From: Roseiarcus sp963774195
GTDB lineage: Bacteria > Pseudomonadota > Alphaproteobacteria > Rhizobiales > Beijerinckiaceae
DNA length: 64,000 bases
Assembly: GCA_963774195.1 (NCBI GenBank)
Contig: CAVZDY010000001.1
Coordinates: forward strand, 1,798,001-1,862,000
Direction of reading: 5' to 3'
Part shown: piece after piece, positions 1 through 8,322 of the stretch
Layout of the letters: each line of letters begins with the position of its first letter
How positions within the stretch are numbered: the stretch's first letter is position 1
Made by a program: the position numbers and the translations under genes
The notes under the pieces: model-generated
Told to the model about the DNA's origin: nothing
Databases searched by the model: none
The model's input: only the letters and a program-made list of their open reading frames with translations

Positions 1-74
1 CGCTCGATATTCATATCCGCGGCGAAGGCGCGCGCCGTCTCGACCTTCTTGACGGAGAGGCTTTGCGCAGGCAT
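1..74 (-). CDS. 5' end of an unidentified gene running off the left edge
   Basis: An ATG at position 74 on the minus strand opens a frame that runs without a stop to the window edge, giving about 24 residues (begins MPAQSLSVKK). A good ribosome site, GGAGGGG, lies about 8 bases upstream of the ATG. Too little is visible to name a family. It is divergent from the GST-like gene at 148. Confidence 0.45.
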   Translation of the reverse strand, partial: MPAQSLSVKKVETARAFAADMNIE

Positions 75-147
75 CGGCGGTCGCCCCTCCAGCGGGCGGC
101 GGTTTTCCCTGGCGCCTAGTCCCGGTCCGGGCTAGATTTTTGCGATT

Positions 148-843
148 ATGATCGTTCTTTACTCGTATCCGGCGCTCTTCGGCGCGGCCGACAACAACGG
201 CTACGGGCTGAAGGTCTTCGCGTTCATGCGGCTGGCCCGCCTGCCGTTCACGCATGAGCATGTTTTCGATGCGTCCGCGGCGCCGCGCGGCCAGCTTCCC
301 TACATCGTCGATGACGGCGAGGTCATCGGTGACAGCGAGACCATCATCGCCCATCTGATCAGCAAGTACCGGCTGACGATCGATGCAGCACTGGGCCCCC
401 GCGAGCGCCGGTTGAACCTCCTCGTGACCCGCCTGCTCGACGATCTCTACTGGGTCATGTCCTACTCGCGCTGGAAGGACGAGCGCTTCTGGCCTGAGTT
501 TCAAGCCGCGCTTCTGCGCGAGCATTCGAACCTGACCGAAGCGGGGCTGGCCAAGGCGCGCGAATTCAATGGGCAGCGATATTTTTTCCAGGGCATCGGT
601 CGATACGCGCCGGACGCCGCCTATGCGCGCGGCCTCGCCGATCTCGACGTTCTCGACGATATCGTTTCAGCCGGCGGATATGTCCATGGAGCAAACCCGA
701 CCAGCGTAGACGCCGGCATTTACGGCTTCATCGCCAACATCTATTTCTACGACATCGAAACGCCATTGAAACAGAGCGTTTCCTCCCGGCCAAACCTCGT
801 GCGCCACTGCCTGGCGGTCCATGAAACCGTGATGCGGGAATAG
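148..843 (+). CDS. Glutathione S-transferase family protein (metaxin/Tom37-like fold)
   Basis: A 231-residue soluble protein. Residues 1-75 look like a thioredoxin-like GST N-domain: it starts MIVLYSYP, has the SLPYIVDDGE-type cis-proline segment (QLPYIVDDG near 50-58) and the DSETIIAHL glutathione-binding helix near 62-70. The rest is an all-helical C-domain with the conserved ANPTSVDAGIYGFI segment. This pattern matches the GST N metaxin-like group common in alphaproteobacteria, whose substrates are mostly unknown. No signal peptide or membrane segment is seen. It stands alone, with no clear operon partner. The family call is firm; the reaction is unknown. Confidence 0.8.
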   Translation: MIVLYSYPALFGAADNNGYGLKVFAFMRLARLPFTHEHVFDASAAPRGQLPYIVDDGEVIGDSETIIAHLISKYRLTIDAALGPRERRLNLLVTRLLDDLYWVMSYSRWKDERFWPEFQAALLREHSNLTEAGLAKAREFNGQRYFFQGIGRYAPDAAYARGLADLDVLDDIVSAGGYVHGANPTSVDAGIYGFIANIYFYDIETPLKQSVSSRPNLVRHCLAVHETVMRE

Positions 844-891
844 CCGGACGACAGGCTGCGGTGCAGATCGGCTCACCCGCCGGCTCGCGGG

Positions 892-1134
892 CTATCGAGC
901 CCAGGGCGCGTTCAGGTCTTTGATGGCGGACAGCGCGACGCGGTTCAGCGTTTCCGGGTTGCGCTCGCCGCTATGGTAAGCGTCCAGAAGGACTTGAGTG
1001 ATCCGCGCGGCAAGTCCTGCTTTCTCGGCCGGTCCGATACGTCGTCGTATCCTGGCGTCGAGAGCCAACAGCGCGCCGGCAAGGGCCTCTGAGATGACCC
1101 GGATATTTCCAGGATCGTAGATGGCGTCGAGCAT
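892..1134 (-). CDS. Small hypothetical protein, paralogue of its upstream neighbour
   Basis: An 80-residue helical protein beginning MLDAIYDPGN. The ATG at 1134 is one base after the TAA stop of the next gene upstream (1136-1138), and GGAGA in the end of that gene provides the ribosome site, so the two are co-transcribed. A longer reading to 1299 is possible but runs through the neighbour's coding frame and is not preferred. The segment with AYHSGERNPETLNRVAL resembles AYDDGEREPMALNRAAL in the upstream gene, so the pair are probably tandem paralogues. The function is unknown. Confidence 0.6.
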   Translation of the reverse strand: MLDAIYDPGNIRVISEALAGALLALDARIRRRIGPAEKAGLAARITQVLLDAYHSGERNPETLNRVALSAIKDLNAPWAR

Positions 1135-1135
1135 G

Positions 1136-1465
1136 TTAGTCTCCCGCGTACAAGCCCATGGCAGATGCGGCCTGCATCCGGGTTTCCCTCGGCCGACGCC
1201 TTGGCGCTCTTCGAGTTTTCTTTGGGGGCAGGTAAGGCGGCGGAAGGCCCTGGAGCGCAGCGCGATTGAGCGCCATCGGCTCCCGCTCCCCATCGTCATA
1301 CGCGCGCATCAGGTTCGACGCGATCTTTTGCTTTACGTCCGCCCGTTCGGCGAGGCTTAAGGGGGTCAGACAGCCGCGCTCAAACTCAGGGAGCACAGCA
1401 TCGAATGCCCCTGAAAGGAGACGGAGTCCTCGCGAGTCATAAGCAGAGAAAGCGGAAGAAGACAC
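1136..1465 (-). CDS. Small hypothetical protein with basic C-terminal tail
   Basis: A 109-residue protein starting at a GTG (1465) with GAGG about 7 bases upstream; the frame stays open upstream to 1525 but no ribosome site is seen there. The core near residues 35-75 (LSLAERADVKQKIASNLM then AYDDGEREPMALNRAAL) is similar to the next gene. After it comes a proline- and arginine-rich tail (PPYLPPKKTRRAPRRRPRE), which could bind nucleic acid or be disordered. It forms a two-gene operon with the 892-1134 gene. No known domain is recognised. Confidence 0.55.
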   Translation of the reverse strand: MSSSAFSAYDSRGLRLLSGAFDAVLPEFERGCLTPLSLAERADVKQKIASNLMRAYDDGEREPMALNRAALQGLPPPYLPPKKTRRAPRRRPRETRMQAASAMGLYAGD

Positions 1466-1521
1466 GGTAAGACCTCGTATCGGCGCCGGTCGCGGACCAT
1501 CGAAGTGGCGGGCCTGCCGCT

Positions 1522-1773
1522 TCAATGGATAATGCGCTGCTCAAGTCCCTCGACCGGCGCCTGCGAGTCGGATCTGTCCAGGTCAGCCACCATCTTGACG
1601 GTCTCTGCGAGGCGTTCCAGCGCCTCCGTGGCCCTGTCAGGGAGTTCGCGGGCGAGATCGCACCACGTTGTCGCCATGTCGATCAAGAAGGACCGATATC
1701 GTGGATCGGGGCTGCGACGCGCGTTTCCAGCGCAACGCGTGGCCAGGTCGAGGTAGTCATCAAATCGGGTCAT
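1522..1773 (-). CDS. Small hypothetical protein of the Hyphomicrobiales YLxLA type
   Basis: The preferred start is the ATG at 1773, giving 83 residues starting MTRFDDYLDLATRCAGNARR. A run of the form YLxLAxxC-A, then DPRYRSFLIDMATTWCDLAREL, is typical of very small helical proteins abundant in Bradyrhizobium-like genomes; their function is unknown. The ribosome site is weak, and the frame stays open upstream to 2292, but that extension lies opposite the RHH gene and has no family-like sequence. It is divergently placed from the RHH regulator. Confidence 0.5.
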   Translation of the reverse strand: MTRFDDYLDLATRCAGNARRSPDPRYRSFLIDMATTWCDLARELPDRATEALERLAETVKMVADLDRSDSQAPVEGLEQRIIH

Positions 1774-1926
1774 CAAAGTGTAAACGCGGCGCGGCCCTTT
1801 TGGTTCCCTCGGCCTCTCGGCGATCCCGACAGACGACTTGTCAGCCAGCTTGCGCCTCCAACGCTTCGCCGTCTTCATCCGAGTGGGCATTGCAATCGAG
1901 CCACGGGGCATCCATATGCCATCCAC

Positions 1927-2346
1927 ATGGATGGAAACCAACAGAAGAAAGAGAGCGAGTCCGAAAAGGTCACTATCAATCTTGGGTATGTAGATCTTGG
2001 CCGCATCGACTTGCTGGTCCAGGAAGGATTCTACTCCAATCGTAGCGATTTCATTCGGACTGCAATCCGTAGCCAGCTCGCAACGCATGCCGAGACGGTC
2101 ACAAAGTCGATCGTCCGGCACACGTTGGAGCTTGGGTTGCGGGACTACAGCCGCCGCGATCTCGAAGCGATCCGGACGGCCGGTGAGAAACTGCACATCA
2201 GGGTGGTCGGGCTCGCTCGCATTGCCCCTGATGTAACGGCCGAACTCGCCCTCGCGACTATCGAATCCATAACCGTACTCGGCGCGCTGCAAGCAAGCGC
2301 GGAGGTTAAGTCAGCGTTAGCCCAACGCGCCAAGTCGGGGCGCTAG
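1927..2346 (+). CDS. Ribbon-helix-helix (CopG-like) transcriptional regulator
   Basis: A 139-residue protein from the ATG at 1927. Residues about 14-50 fit an RHH DNA-binding fold: a short beta strand (KVTINLGYVDLGRIDLLV), then a helix and the NRSDFIRTAIRSQL segment typical of CopG/MetJ proteins. The second half (LRDYSRRDLEAIRTAGEKLHIRVVGLARIAPDV) is a partner-specific domain known in a family found beside PHA-depolymerase-type esterases in rhizobia. The next gene starts 22 bases downstream, so they form an operon. The open frame extends up to 1525, but that part is antisense to the small gene at 1522-1773. A self-regulating repressor of the pair is a reasonable inference. The ribosome site is not obvious. 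Confidence 0.75.
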   Translation: MDGNQQKKESESEKVTINLGYVDLGRIDLLVQEGFYSNRSDFIRTAIRSQLATHAETVTKSIVRHTLELGLRDYSRRDLEAIRTAGEKLHIRVVGLARIAPDVTAELALATIESITVLGALQASAEVKSALAQRAKSGR

Positions 2347-2368
2347 CGCGCAACTTAAGGAACAGGCC

Positions 2369-3631
2369 ATGAAAATGGATTTTGCCGAGGCCATGCGGCA
2401 GGCCACCCTCTCGACGCGCGCGAACGACGTCGTGAAAGCGACGAAGATCATCCTGCACGCCGTCACAGGGTGGCCCGAGACCGCCGATGACGATGCTGCA
2501 TCCCCGAACAGTCCCGCCGATGGGCCGGCGTTGCGTTCGCGGCTCCGCGCGATTGAGCGCGATCCGGAAGGCGACAAGCCCTTGCTTGAGGGGCCGCCAT
2601 CGTCTGTGAAAAGTGCAAGCGCCACTATGAACTCCGGGCCCGCGGAGCGCTCACAGCGCCTGCGCCAGCCGCTCGGCGAGGTTCTACGAGCGTTGCGCGA
2701 GAGCCAATCGGCATCCCGCACATTCGCGACACCGCATGCGCTTAAGCCGATGAGCCCTCCGGCAATACCGGACGGCGCGCAATTCCTGACGCGATCCTTC
2801 ACATGTTCCGCCGGCGCGCGCGATTACAAACTCTACATTCCCGCCTCGGCTCCGGATCGTCCGCGCGGGCTGATTGTCATGCTGCATGGTTGCAAACAGG
2901 ATCCGAACGATTTTTCAGTTGGCACCAACATGAACGCGATTGCCGAGCGCCATGGTCTCTTGGTCGCCTATCCCCACCAGACGCGCTCCGCCAATACGGC
3001 GTCATGCTGGAACTGGTTCAATCCGGCGGATCAAAGTCGGGATGCCGGCGAGCCTTCCATTATTGCCGGCCTGACGCGAGATATCGTTTCGGCATTCGGG
3101 CTTGATCGTCGCAAAGTCTTTGTGGCCGGCTTGTCTGCTGGCGGCGCCATGGCGGCGATTATGAGCGCGACCTATCCCGATCTCTATGCCGCCGCCGGAA
3201 TTCATTCGGGCCTCGCTTACCGGTCGGCAAATGATGTTGTCTCGGCTTTTGCGGCCATGCGCGGGCCTGACGAAGCGTCTTCAAATGAAAAGCTGGCGCC
3301 AAAAGCAGGGCCGCGCGTCCGTACAATCGTGTTTCATGGCGCCCGAGATCGAACCGTCCATCCCGCGAACGCCGACCGAGTCGTCGACGCCGCGTGCTCT
3401 CAACTCGTGCTCGACCGATTGGACAGGAAGGGCGTCACCGGCGGCCGCCAATACACGAGCACAATCTTCCTTGCTCCGGATGGCGTTCCGTTCGTTGAAG
3501 TCTGGCGGATCGCAGGCGCGGGACATGCCTGGTCAGGCGGAAACCCCAACGGTTCATTCACAAATTCGAAAGGCCCCGACGCATCTGCAGAGATGGTCCG
3601 GTTCTTCCTGGCCCAAGCGGCAGGCGACTAG
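2369..3631 (+). CDS. PHB depolymerase family esterase (LpqC/type 1 catalytic domain)
   Basis: A 420-residue alpha/beta hydrolase of the esterase/PHB-depolymerase family, starting at an ATG with AAGGAA upstream. Residues about 140-415 form the catalytic domain: the oxyanion region LIVMLHGCKQ, the lipase box GLSAGG with the nucleophile Ser256, Asp327 in the GARDRTVH segment, and His386 in AGAGHAWSGG. Residues 1-130 are a low-similarity N-terminal extension with no signal peptide, so the enzyme may be cytoplasmic or act on intracellular polyester; family members also include feruloyl and acetylxylan esterases. It lies directly after the RHH regulator. The family is firm; the substrate is not. 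Confidence 0.85.
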   Translation: MKMDFAEAMRQATLSTRANDVVKATKIILHAVTGWPETADDDAASPNSPADGPALRSRLRAIERDPEGDKPLLEGPPSSVKSASATMNSGPAERSQRLRQPLGEVLRALRESQSASRTFATPHALKPMSPPAIPDGAQFLTRSFTCSAGARDYKLYIPASAPDRPRGLIVMLHGCKQDPNDFSVGTNMNAIAERHGLLVAYPHQTRSANTASCWNWFNPADQSRDAGEPSIIAGLTRDIVSAFGLDRRKVFVAGLSAGGAMAAIMSATYPDLYAAAGIHSGLAYRSANDVVSAFAAMRGPDEASSNEKLAPKAGPRVRTIVFHGARDRTVHPANADRVVDAACSQLVLDRLDRKGVTGGRQYTSTIFLAPDGVPFVEVWRIAGAGHAWSGGNPNGSFTNSKGPDASAEMVRFFLAQAAGD

Positions 3632-3778
3632 CCGCCGCGAACAACAAGCGCGATCGGCGGAGAAGAACCCGGCTGTGTCGGGAGTGATGAGCCGCGGCCT
3701 GGAAGGCAAAAGAAAAAGGAACCTTCGCGGGCAGTTGACGTTATTGAGAGCGCGCGGCGATCAGTAGAGGCTCATTAA

Positions 3779-5077
3779 ATGAGCGAAGTTGCTAGCCCGG
3801 TTCCGGAAGAAATCAAACATCCTGATCGCCCAAAACTTGCGGATATCATGGGGCCGGGCCTGATCACCGGAGCGTCGGACGATGACCCCAGCGGCATCGC
3901 CACCTATGCGCAGGCGGGCGCGCAGTTCGCCTACGCTCTGGGCTGGACGCTGCTCCTGACCTATCCGCTGATGTGCGCGATTCAGATGATCAGCGCGCAG
4001 GTCGGCCGCGTCACCGGGCGTGGCCTCGCGGGCAACATGCGCCGGCACTATCCCGCGCCGCTCGTTTACACGTTGATCGGGCTCCTGCTGTTCGCCAACA
4101 TCATCAACATCGGTGCGGACCTCGGCGCCATGGCCGCTGCGTTGCGCCTTCTCGTCGACCTGCCAAAACCGCTTCTCGTGGCCGCGTTCGCAATCGTCAC
4201 GGTGCTGCTTGAAGTCTTCATGCGCTATTCGCGCTACGCGTCGGTGTTGCGCTGGCTGACGATCTCGCTGTTCGCCTATGTCGCGACGGTGTTCGTCGTC
4301 GGAGCGCCGTGGCCCACAGTCGCCGCGAACCTCATCGTGCCGCACATTCAATTCTCAGGAGGCTACCTAACGGTCGTCGTCGCCGTGTTCGGGACCACGA
4401 TCAGCCCCTATCTGTTTTTCTGGCAGGCGGCTGAGGAAGTCGAGGACGAGAAAGAAGACCCTAAAGCGAAGCCGCTTATCAAGGCGCCTCTTCAAGCGCC
4501 GCGCCAAATGGCTCGCATCCAGTTCGACACGCTTGTTGGAATGGGAATCTCCAACCTCATCGCGCTTTTCATTATGATAACGACCGCGACGACGCTGAAC
4601 GCCCATGGCGTTACCGATATCCAGACCTCGTCGCAAGCGGCCGAAGCCCTGAGGCCGATTGCGGGCCGCTTCGCTTTTACGGTCTTTGCGCTGGGCATTG
4701 TCGGAACGGGCCTGCTCGCCCTGCCGGTTCTCGCAGGCAGCGCCGCTTACGCTGTCGGGGAAGCGCTGGGCTGGCGTGTCGGCCTTGCTCAGCGCCCTGG
4801 GCGCGCTCCCGCATTCTATGGCGCCATCGCGGTGGCGACGATCATCGGCGCCGGACTGAACTACACCTCTCTCGACCCGATCAAGGCGCTGTTCTGGAGC
4901 GCCGTGATCAATGGGGTCGTGGCGGTTCCGATCATGGCGATGATCATGCTCCTGGCGTCGCGCAAGACAGTGATGGGTCAGTTTACGCTGACCAAACGGC
5001 TTGCGGCGTTGGGCTGGGTCGCCACGGCCGCGATGGCGGTCGCCGCCGTCGGCATGTTCGCGACGTGGGGACGTTGA
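3779..5077 (+). CDS. NRAMP-related divalent metal transporter with unusual ion-site motifs
   Basis: A 432-residue integral membrane protein with about 11 membrane segments, preceded by AGAGG. It aligns with the NRAMP family (LeuT fold): MGPGLITGASDDDPSGIATY at residues 24-43 corresponds to the first membrane helix. Classical NRAMP proteins have DPGN here and a Met-Pro-His motif in helix 6. This one has DPSG, and the helix-6 segment reads GTTISPYLFFWQ, so the metal-binding methionine and the histidine are replaced. A charged loop (EEVEDEKEDPKAK) follows helix 6. The transported ion is therefore uncertain (Mg or Mn rather than Fe is possible). No operon partner is obvious. Confidence 0.82.
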   Translation: MSEVASPVPEEIKHPDRPKLADIMGPGLITGASDDDPSGIATYAQAGAQFAYALGWTLLLTYPLMCAIQMISAQVGRVTGRGLAGNMRRHYPAPLVYTLIGLLLFANIINIGADLGAMAAALRLLVDLPKPLLVAAFAIVTVLLEVFMRYSRYASVLRWLTISLFAYVATVFVVGAPWPTVAANLIVPHIQFSGGYLTVVVAVFGTTISPYLFFWQAAEEVEDEKEDPKAKPLIKAPLQAPRQMARIQFDTLVGMGISNLIALFIMITTATTLNAHGVTDIQTSSQAAEALRPIAGRFAFTVFALGIVGTGLLALPVLAGSAAYAVGEALGWRVGLAQRPGRAPAFYGAIAVATIIGAGLNYTSLDPIKALFWSAVINGVVAVPIMAMIMLLASRKTVMGQFTLTKRLAALGWVATAAMAVAAVGMFATWGR

Positions 5078-5170
5078 GTCGGCGCCTTTCGAAGCCGTTT
5101 CAGTAGGGGAACTGGCGTCGACGCTGGTGGGCGCTATTCGCAGCCGGCGACTTTGAGCGGCGGTTGCGCT

Positions 5171-6271
5171 TCACCCAGCGAGAAAGTGACCAAACGCCGC
5201 AAGCGGCCGAACCCGGTCGCAAACGATCTTGGCGATGGCCAGCATCGGCACGGAGAGGATCGCGCCGGCAATGCCCCACATCCAGAACCAGAACACGAGC
5301 GAGAATATGACGAGGACAGGATTGAGAGTGAACCGTCTCGCCAAGAGCATGGGCGTCACCGTCTCGCCCTCGACCATATGAATCGCCAGGTACAGCCCCG
5401 CGGGGAGAAGCGACTGCCATAGGGAGTCGATCGTCAACAGGCCGGCGAGGAGAAAGATAGCGACACCCAACATGGGTCCGAGGATCGGCGCATAGTTCAG
5501 AAAAAACGCCAGCGTTCCCCAGAGAATTGGATCGCCAACTCCGGCGAACCACATGACCAGGGCAGTGGCGACGCCGACTGCCGCATTCATCGCGGTAATC
5601 GTCAGGAGGTAGGCGGAGATATCGCTTTCGATCTGCTGAGCGATGTCGACTGCCTGTCGCTTGCTACTGAAGCGAGGCAGAATCTCGACCAGGCGGCGCA
5701 GGAATGCATCGCCCGACACCAGCAGGAAATACAGAAATAGGATCGTCGTGAACAGGCCGCTGGCGAAGCTCCGCGTGCCGGCGAACAAGGCCGCCAGAAG
5801 CGCTGAGCCTCCCAACGGGCCGGAGGCGTCCGGTTGCTTACCGGTCGCGCCGATGTTCTCTATCTGTCGCAGAAACTGTTGCGATGTGTTGATGGGGCCG
5901 CGCAGGAAACTGAGGCGTTCCTCGAGCCGAGGAACGCCCTCGGGTAGTTTGGCCGCCCAATTGCCAGCGGGTCCCGAAAGTGCCGCGCCCAGGCCAACAA
6001 TCGTCCCGGACAACACGAGAATAAGCGCCAACGCCGCGAGAACTCTAGGAACATGCAGGCGCTCCAACATTCGAGCCAGAGGTTGCAGAAGGAGCTTGAG
6101 GGTAATGGCGAAGACCAATGGCAACACGATTTCGCTGGCGACATAGGCCGCCGCCAGGAGTGTGATCGCGAACAATCCGCCGAGGAAAACGGTCTTCGGA
6201 TCGGTGGGAAGAGGCATATCCGACAGCTCGGCTTCCGGAGCTGAATCGGTCTCTCGGTCCGAAAGATTCAT
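5171..6271 (-). CDS. AI-2E family transporter (PF01594)
   Basis: About 366 residues from the ATG at 6271; the frame extends upstream to a GTG at 6337, but that segment (RPAPPPGGNNRVRD) is not family-like. Seven to eight hydrophobic helices are visible, with the usual pair near the N-terminus, a soluble middle part (KLPEGVPRLEERLSFLR), and the C-terminal helices with NYAPILGPMLGV and the ETVTPMLLARRF segment characteristic of the family. These proteins are passive or proton-linked exporters (TqsA and relatives); most are not tested for autoinducer-2 transport. It is followed on the same strand, 136 bases upstream, by the LssY-type gene. Confidence 0.85.
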   Translation of the reverse strand: MNLSDRETDSAPEAELSDMPLPTDPKTVFLGGLFAITLLAAAYVASEIVLPLVFAITLKLLLQPLARMLERLHVPRVLAALALILVLSGTIVGLGAALSGPAGNWAAKLPEGVPRLEERLSFLRGPINTSQQFLRQIENIGATGKQPDASGPLGGSALLAALFAGTRSFASGLFTTILFLYFLLVSGDAFLRRLVEILPRFSSKRQAVDIAQQIESDISAYLLTITAMNAAVGVATALVMWFAGVGDPILWGTLAFFLNYAPILGPMLGVAIFLLAGLLTIDSLWQSLLPAGLYLAIHMVEGETVTPMLLARRFTLNPVLVIFSLVFWFWMWGIAGAILSVPMLAIAKIVCDRVRPLAAFGHFLAG

Positions 6272-6407
6272 GTCCAAATCCCGAACTCGATTATTTCCAC
6301 CGGGCGGCGGGGCGGGTCGTAGCTGCCGCTCGCCCACGGCTCGCGACAGCTAAGCCGCGGGCTCTACCGTCGCCGTGCGATACGAAGAAAAGAGGCCCGA
6401 CCGGCGG

Positions 6408-7253
6408 TTAGGCGACTGCCCTCGCGCCCGACTCCGAGAGTATGCTGGCGAACGCGACTTCCCCATCAGTGATGTAGCGGTTGACGTGCTCAGTGGGCAG
6501 TTGTTCGCCCGCGAGATGCAAAGTCACCTCTCCGATCACCCGTCTCCGCCTCAACTCATCGACGATGTAGTCGCGCTCGGCGTTCGTGTCCGAGTCGGTC
6601 GCATGGGTGATTTGGAACGTGAGCCGGGTTAGGGAGATGCCAGTATCTCTGGTTCCGGCCCCAATCCAAAGAGCGCGCGCTTGGTCCGGCGGGCGGTCCG
6701 TATTCAACCAAAAGGCCGCCGTCGCCATGCTGTCGTCGGCACGCGCCACGCTCAGAGCCCAGAAACGTATGTGATGGCGCTTCCGTGGGCTGTCGCTAAT
6801 CGCCATCTGAAAGCCGATGTCTTGGCCGCGCCCGAAAAGATAGAGCGTGCTGAATGGGGCTGTGGGGTAGGGCGAGTTGAACACGAATGCTCGGACCATG
6901 CCCCAGGAGCTTGCTGCGCCAAGTCGGTCCGCCTCCGACCAGCCGGCGGTTGCAAAGGCTACGCGAAGCTGCTCCAGCGTGCCGACAAGTACGAGATTGA
7001 CTGGATCGGCCGGCAAACCATCGCCAGCGATCGTATAGCGAGGGACGAGTTTGCGATTGAGTAGCTTCAGGCCCATCAGGACGACGCGCGGCAGGATAAC
7101 GTACGCCGCGACTGCGTAAGTGAGGCTCACGGCCAGAATCCACGGCAGTCTTCGGTCTGCTGTTTCGAAGACGACGAAGACTACGAGCCAGACGGTGACG
7201 ACGCCCAACCCCACGATCAGCAGGCGCTGCAATAGGCGGGTCAGCAAACTCAC
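6408..7253 (-). CDS. LssY C-terminal domain membrane protein
   Basis: A 281-residue protein starting at a GTG (7253) with a GGGG stretch upstream. Residues about 8-60 hold two membrane helices (LLIVGLGVVTVWLVVFVVF and the ILAVSLTYAVAAYVIL stretch). The rest is a soluble domain matching the LssY C-terminal family (PF14067): DPVNLVLVGTLEQL, AGWSEAD, the LYLFGRGQDIGFQM segment, and the RFWAL and HATDSDTNAERDYIV parts. The domain is found fused to PAP2-like phosphatases in Legionella LssY; here it is separate. Its function is unknown. Confidence 0.72.
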   Translation of the reverse strand: MSLLTRLLQRLLIVGLGVVTVWLVVFVVFETADRRLPWILAVSLTYAVAAYVILPRVVLMGLKLLNRKLVPRYTIAGDGLPADPVNLVLVGTLEQLRVAFATAGWSEADRLGAASSWGMVRAFVFNSPYPTAPFSTLYLFGRGQDIGFQMAISDSPRKRHHIRFWALSVARADDSMATAAFWLNTDRPPDQARALWIGAGTRDTGISLTRLTFQITHATDSDTNAERDYIVDELRRRRVIGEVTLHLAGEQLPTEHVNRYITDGEVAFASILSESGARAVA

Positions 7254-7305
7254 GATCTAGCCCCGAAAACGACTGGGACGCCCGAGTGGGATTCTCCGGT
7301 CTGCC

Positions 7306-8322
7306 TCACGGCGTTGCCCGCTCGACGTGGCCGCCGAACTCCAGGCGCAAGGCCGAGAGCAGCTTGTCGGCGTATTCGGCCTCGCCGCGCGAGGTGAAGC
7401 GCGCGTAGAGGGCGGCGCTGATGACCGGCGCCGGGATGCCCTCATCGATGGCGGCTTGCAATGTCCAGCGACCCTCGCCGGAATCGGACACACGGCCGGC
7501 AAACGCCTCCAGATCAGGGCTCTTGCGTAGCGCGCTCGCGGTCAGGTCGAGGAGCCACGAACCGATCACGCTCCCGCGCCGCCAGACTTCAGCGACTTGC
7601 GCCACGTCGATCTCGTAGCGGTAGAGTTCGGGGCGCCGCAGCGGCGTCGTTTCGGCGTCTGTCGTTTGCGAATGCGCGCCGACGTTGGCGTGCCGGATGA
7701 TATTCAACCCTTCCGCATAGGCCGCCATCAGGCCGTACTCGATGCCGTTATGCACCATCTTGACGAAATGTCCGGCGCCGCTGGGACCGCAGTGCAGGTA
7801 ACCCTGTTCCGCCGGGCTCGGCGTTCCGGAAGCTCCGGGAGTGCGCGGGGCGGCGGCGCTGCCGGGCGCCAATGCCGCGAAGATGGGGTCAAGGCGTCGG
7901 ACCACCTCCGCTTCTCCGCCGATCATGAGGCAGTAGCCGCGCTCCAGCCCCCACACGCCGCCGCTCACGCCGACATCGACGTAGTGCAGGCGCTTGTCCT
8001 TCAACTCCCCGGAGCGGCGAACGTCGTCGTGGTAGTAGGAATTGCCACCGTCGATGACAATGTCGCCCGGTTCGAGGAGGGGTTTGAGCGAGGCGACAAC
8101 CGTGTCGACCGCGCCCGCCGGCACCATGAGCCAGATCGCGCGGGGCTTCGAGAGGGCGGCCACGAAACCCTTCACATCCGAGCTCCCTTTGGCGCCTTTC
8201 TCGATCCATTGCTGCACCGTTGATGCACGGGCGTTGTAAACGTGCAACTCGTGGCCCGCCTTCATCAGCCTCAGGACCATGTTTGCGCCCATGCGGCCAA
8301 GCCCGATCATTCCCAGTTGCAT
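7306..8322 (-). CDS. gnd: 6-phosphogluconate dehydrogenase, decarboxylating (short NAD-type)
   Basis: A 338-residue enzyme from the ATG at 8322, preceded by GGAGAG. It oxidises and decarboxylates 6-phosphogluconate to ribulose 5-phosphate in the cytosol. Seen: the Rossmann motif GLGRMG at residues 7-12, the catalytic-site segments VDVGVSGGVWGLERG and CGPSGAGHFVKMVHNGIEYG, and the LSDSGEGRW-like segment (VSDSGEGRW) near residue 280. At about 338 residues it belongs to the short (GndA/YqeC) class that mostly uses NAD rather than the 470-residue NADP class. It lies about 360 bases from a ROK glucokinase on the same strand, which fits glucose catabolism through the pentose phosphate route. Confidence 0.9.
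   Translation of the reverse strand: MQLGMIGLGRMGANMVLRLMKAGHELHVYNARASTVQQWIEKGAKGSSDVKGFVAALSKPRAIWLMVPAGAVDTVVASLKPLLEPGDIVIDGGNSYYHDDVRRSGELKDKRLHYVDVGVSGGVWGLERGYCLMIGGEAEVVRRLDPIFAALAPGSAAAPRTPGASGTPSPAEQGYLHCGPSGAGHFVKMVHNGIEYGLMAAYAEGLNIIRHANVGAHSQTTDAETTPLRRPELYRYEIDVAQVAEVWRRGSVIGSWLLDLTASALRKSPDLEAFAGRVSDSGEGRWTLQAAIDEGIPAPVISAALYARFTSRGEAEYADKLLSALRLEFGGHVERATP

Noticed and set aside
1525..1926. An N-terminal extension of the RHH regulator
   Set aside because: It is antisense to the small gene at 1522-1773 and lacks an RHH-like sequence; the ATG at 1927 begins the conserved part.
3761..4351. A 196-residue minus-strand frame with many His and Asp residues
   Set aside because: Antisense shadow of the NRAMP-related gene.
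5643..6146. A plus-strand 167-residue frame opposite the AI-2E-type gene
   Set aside because: Shadow frame with arginine-rich, non-family sequence.
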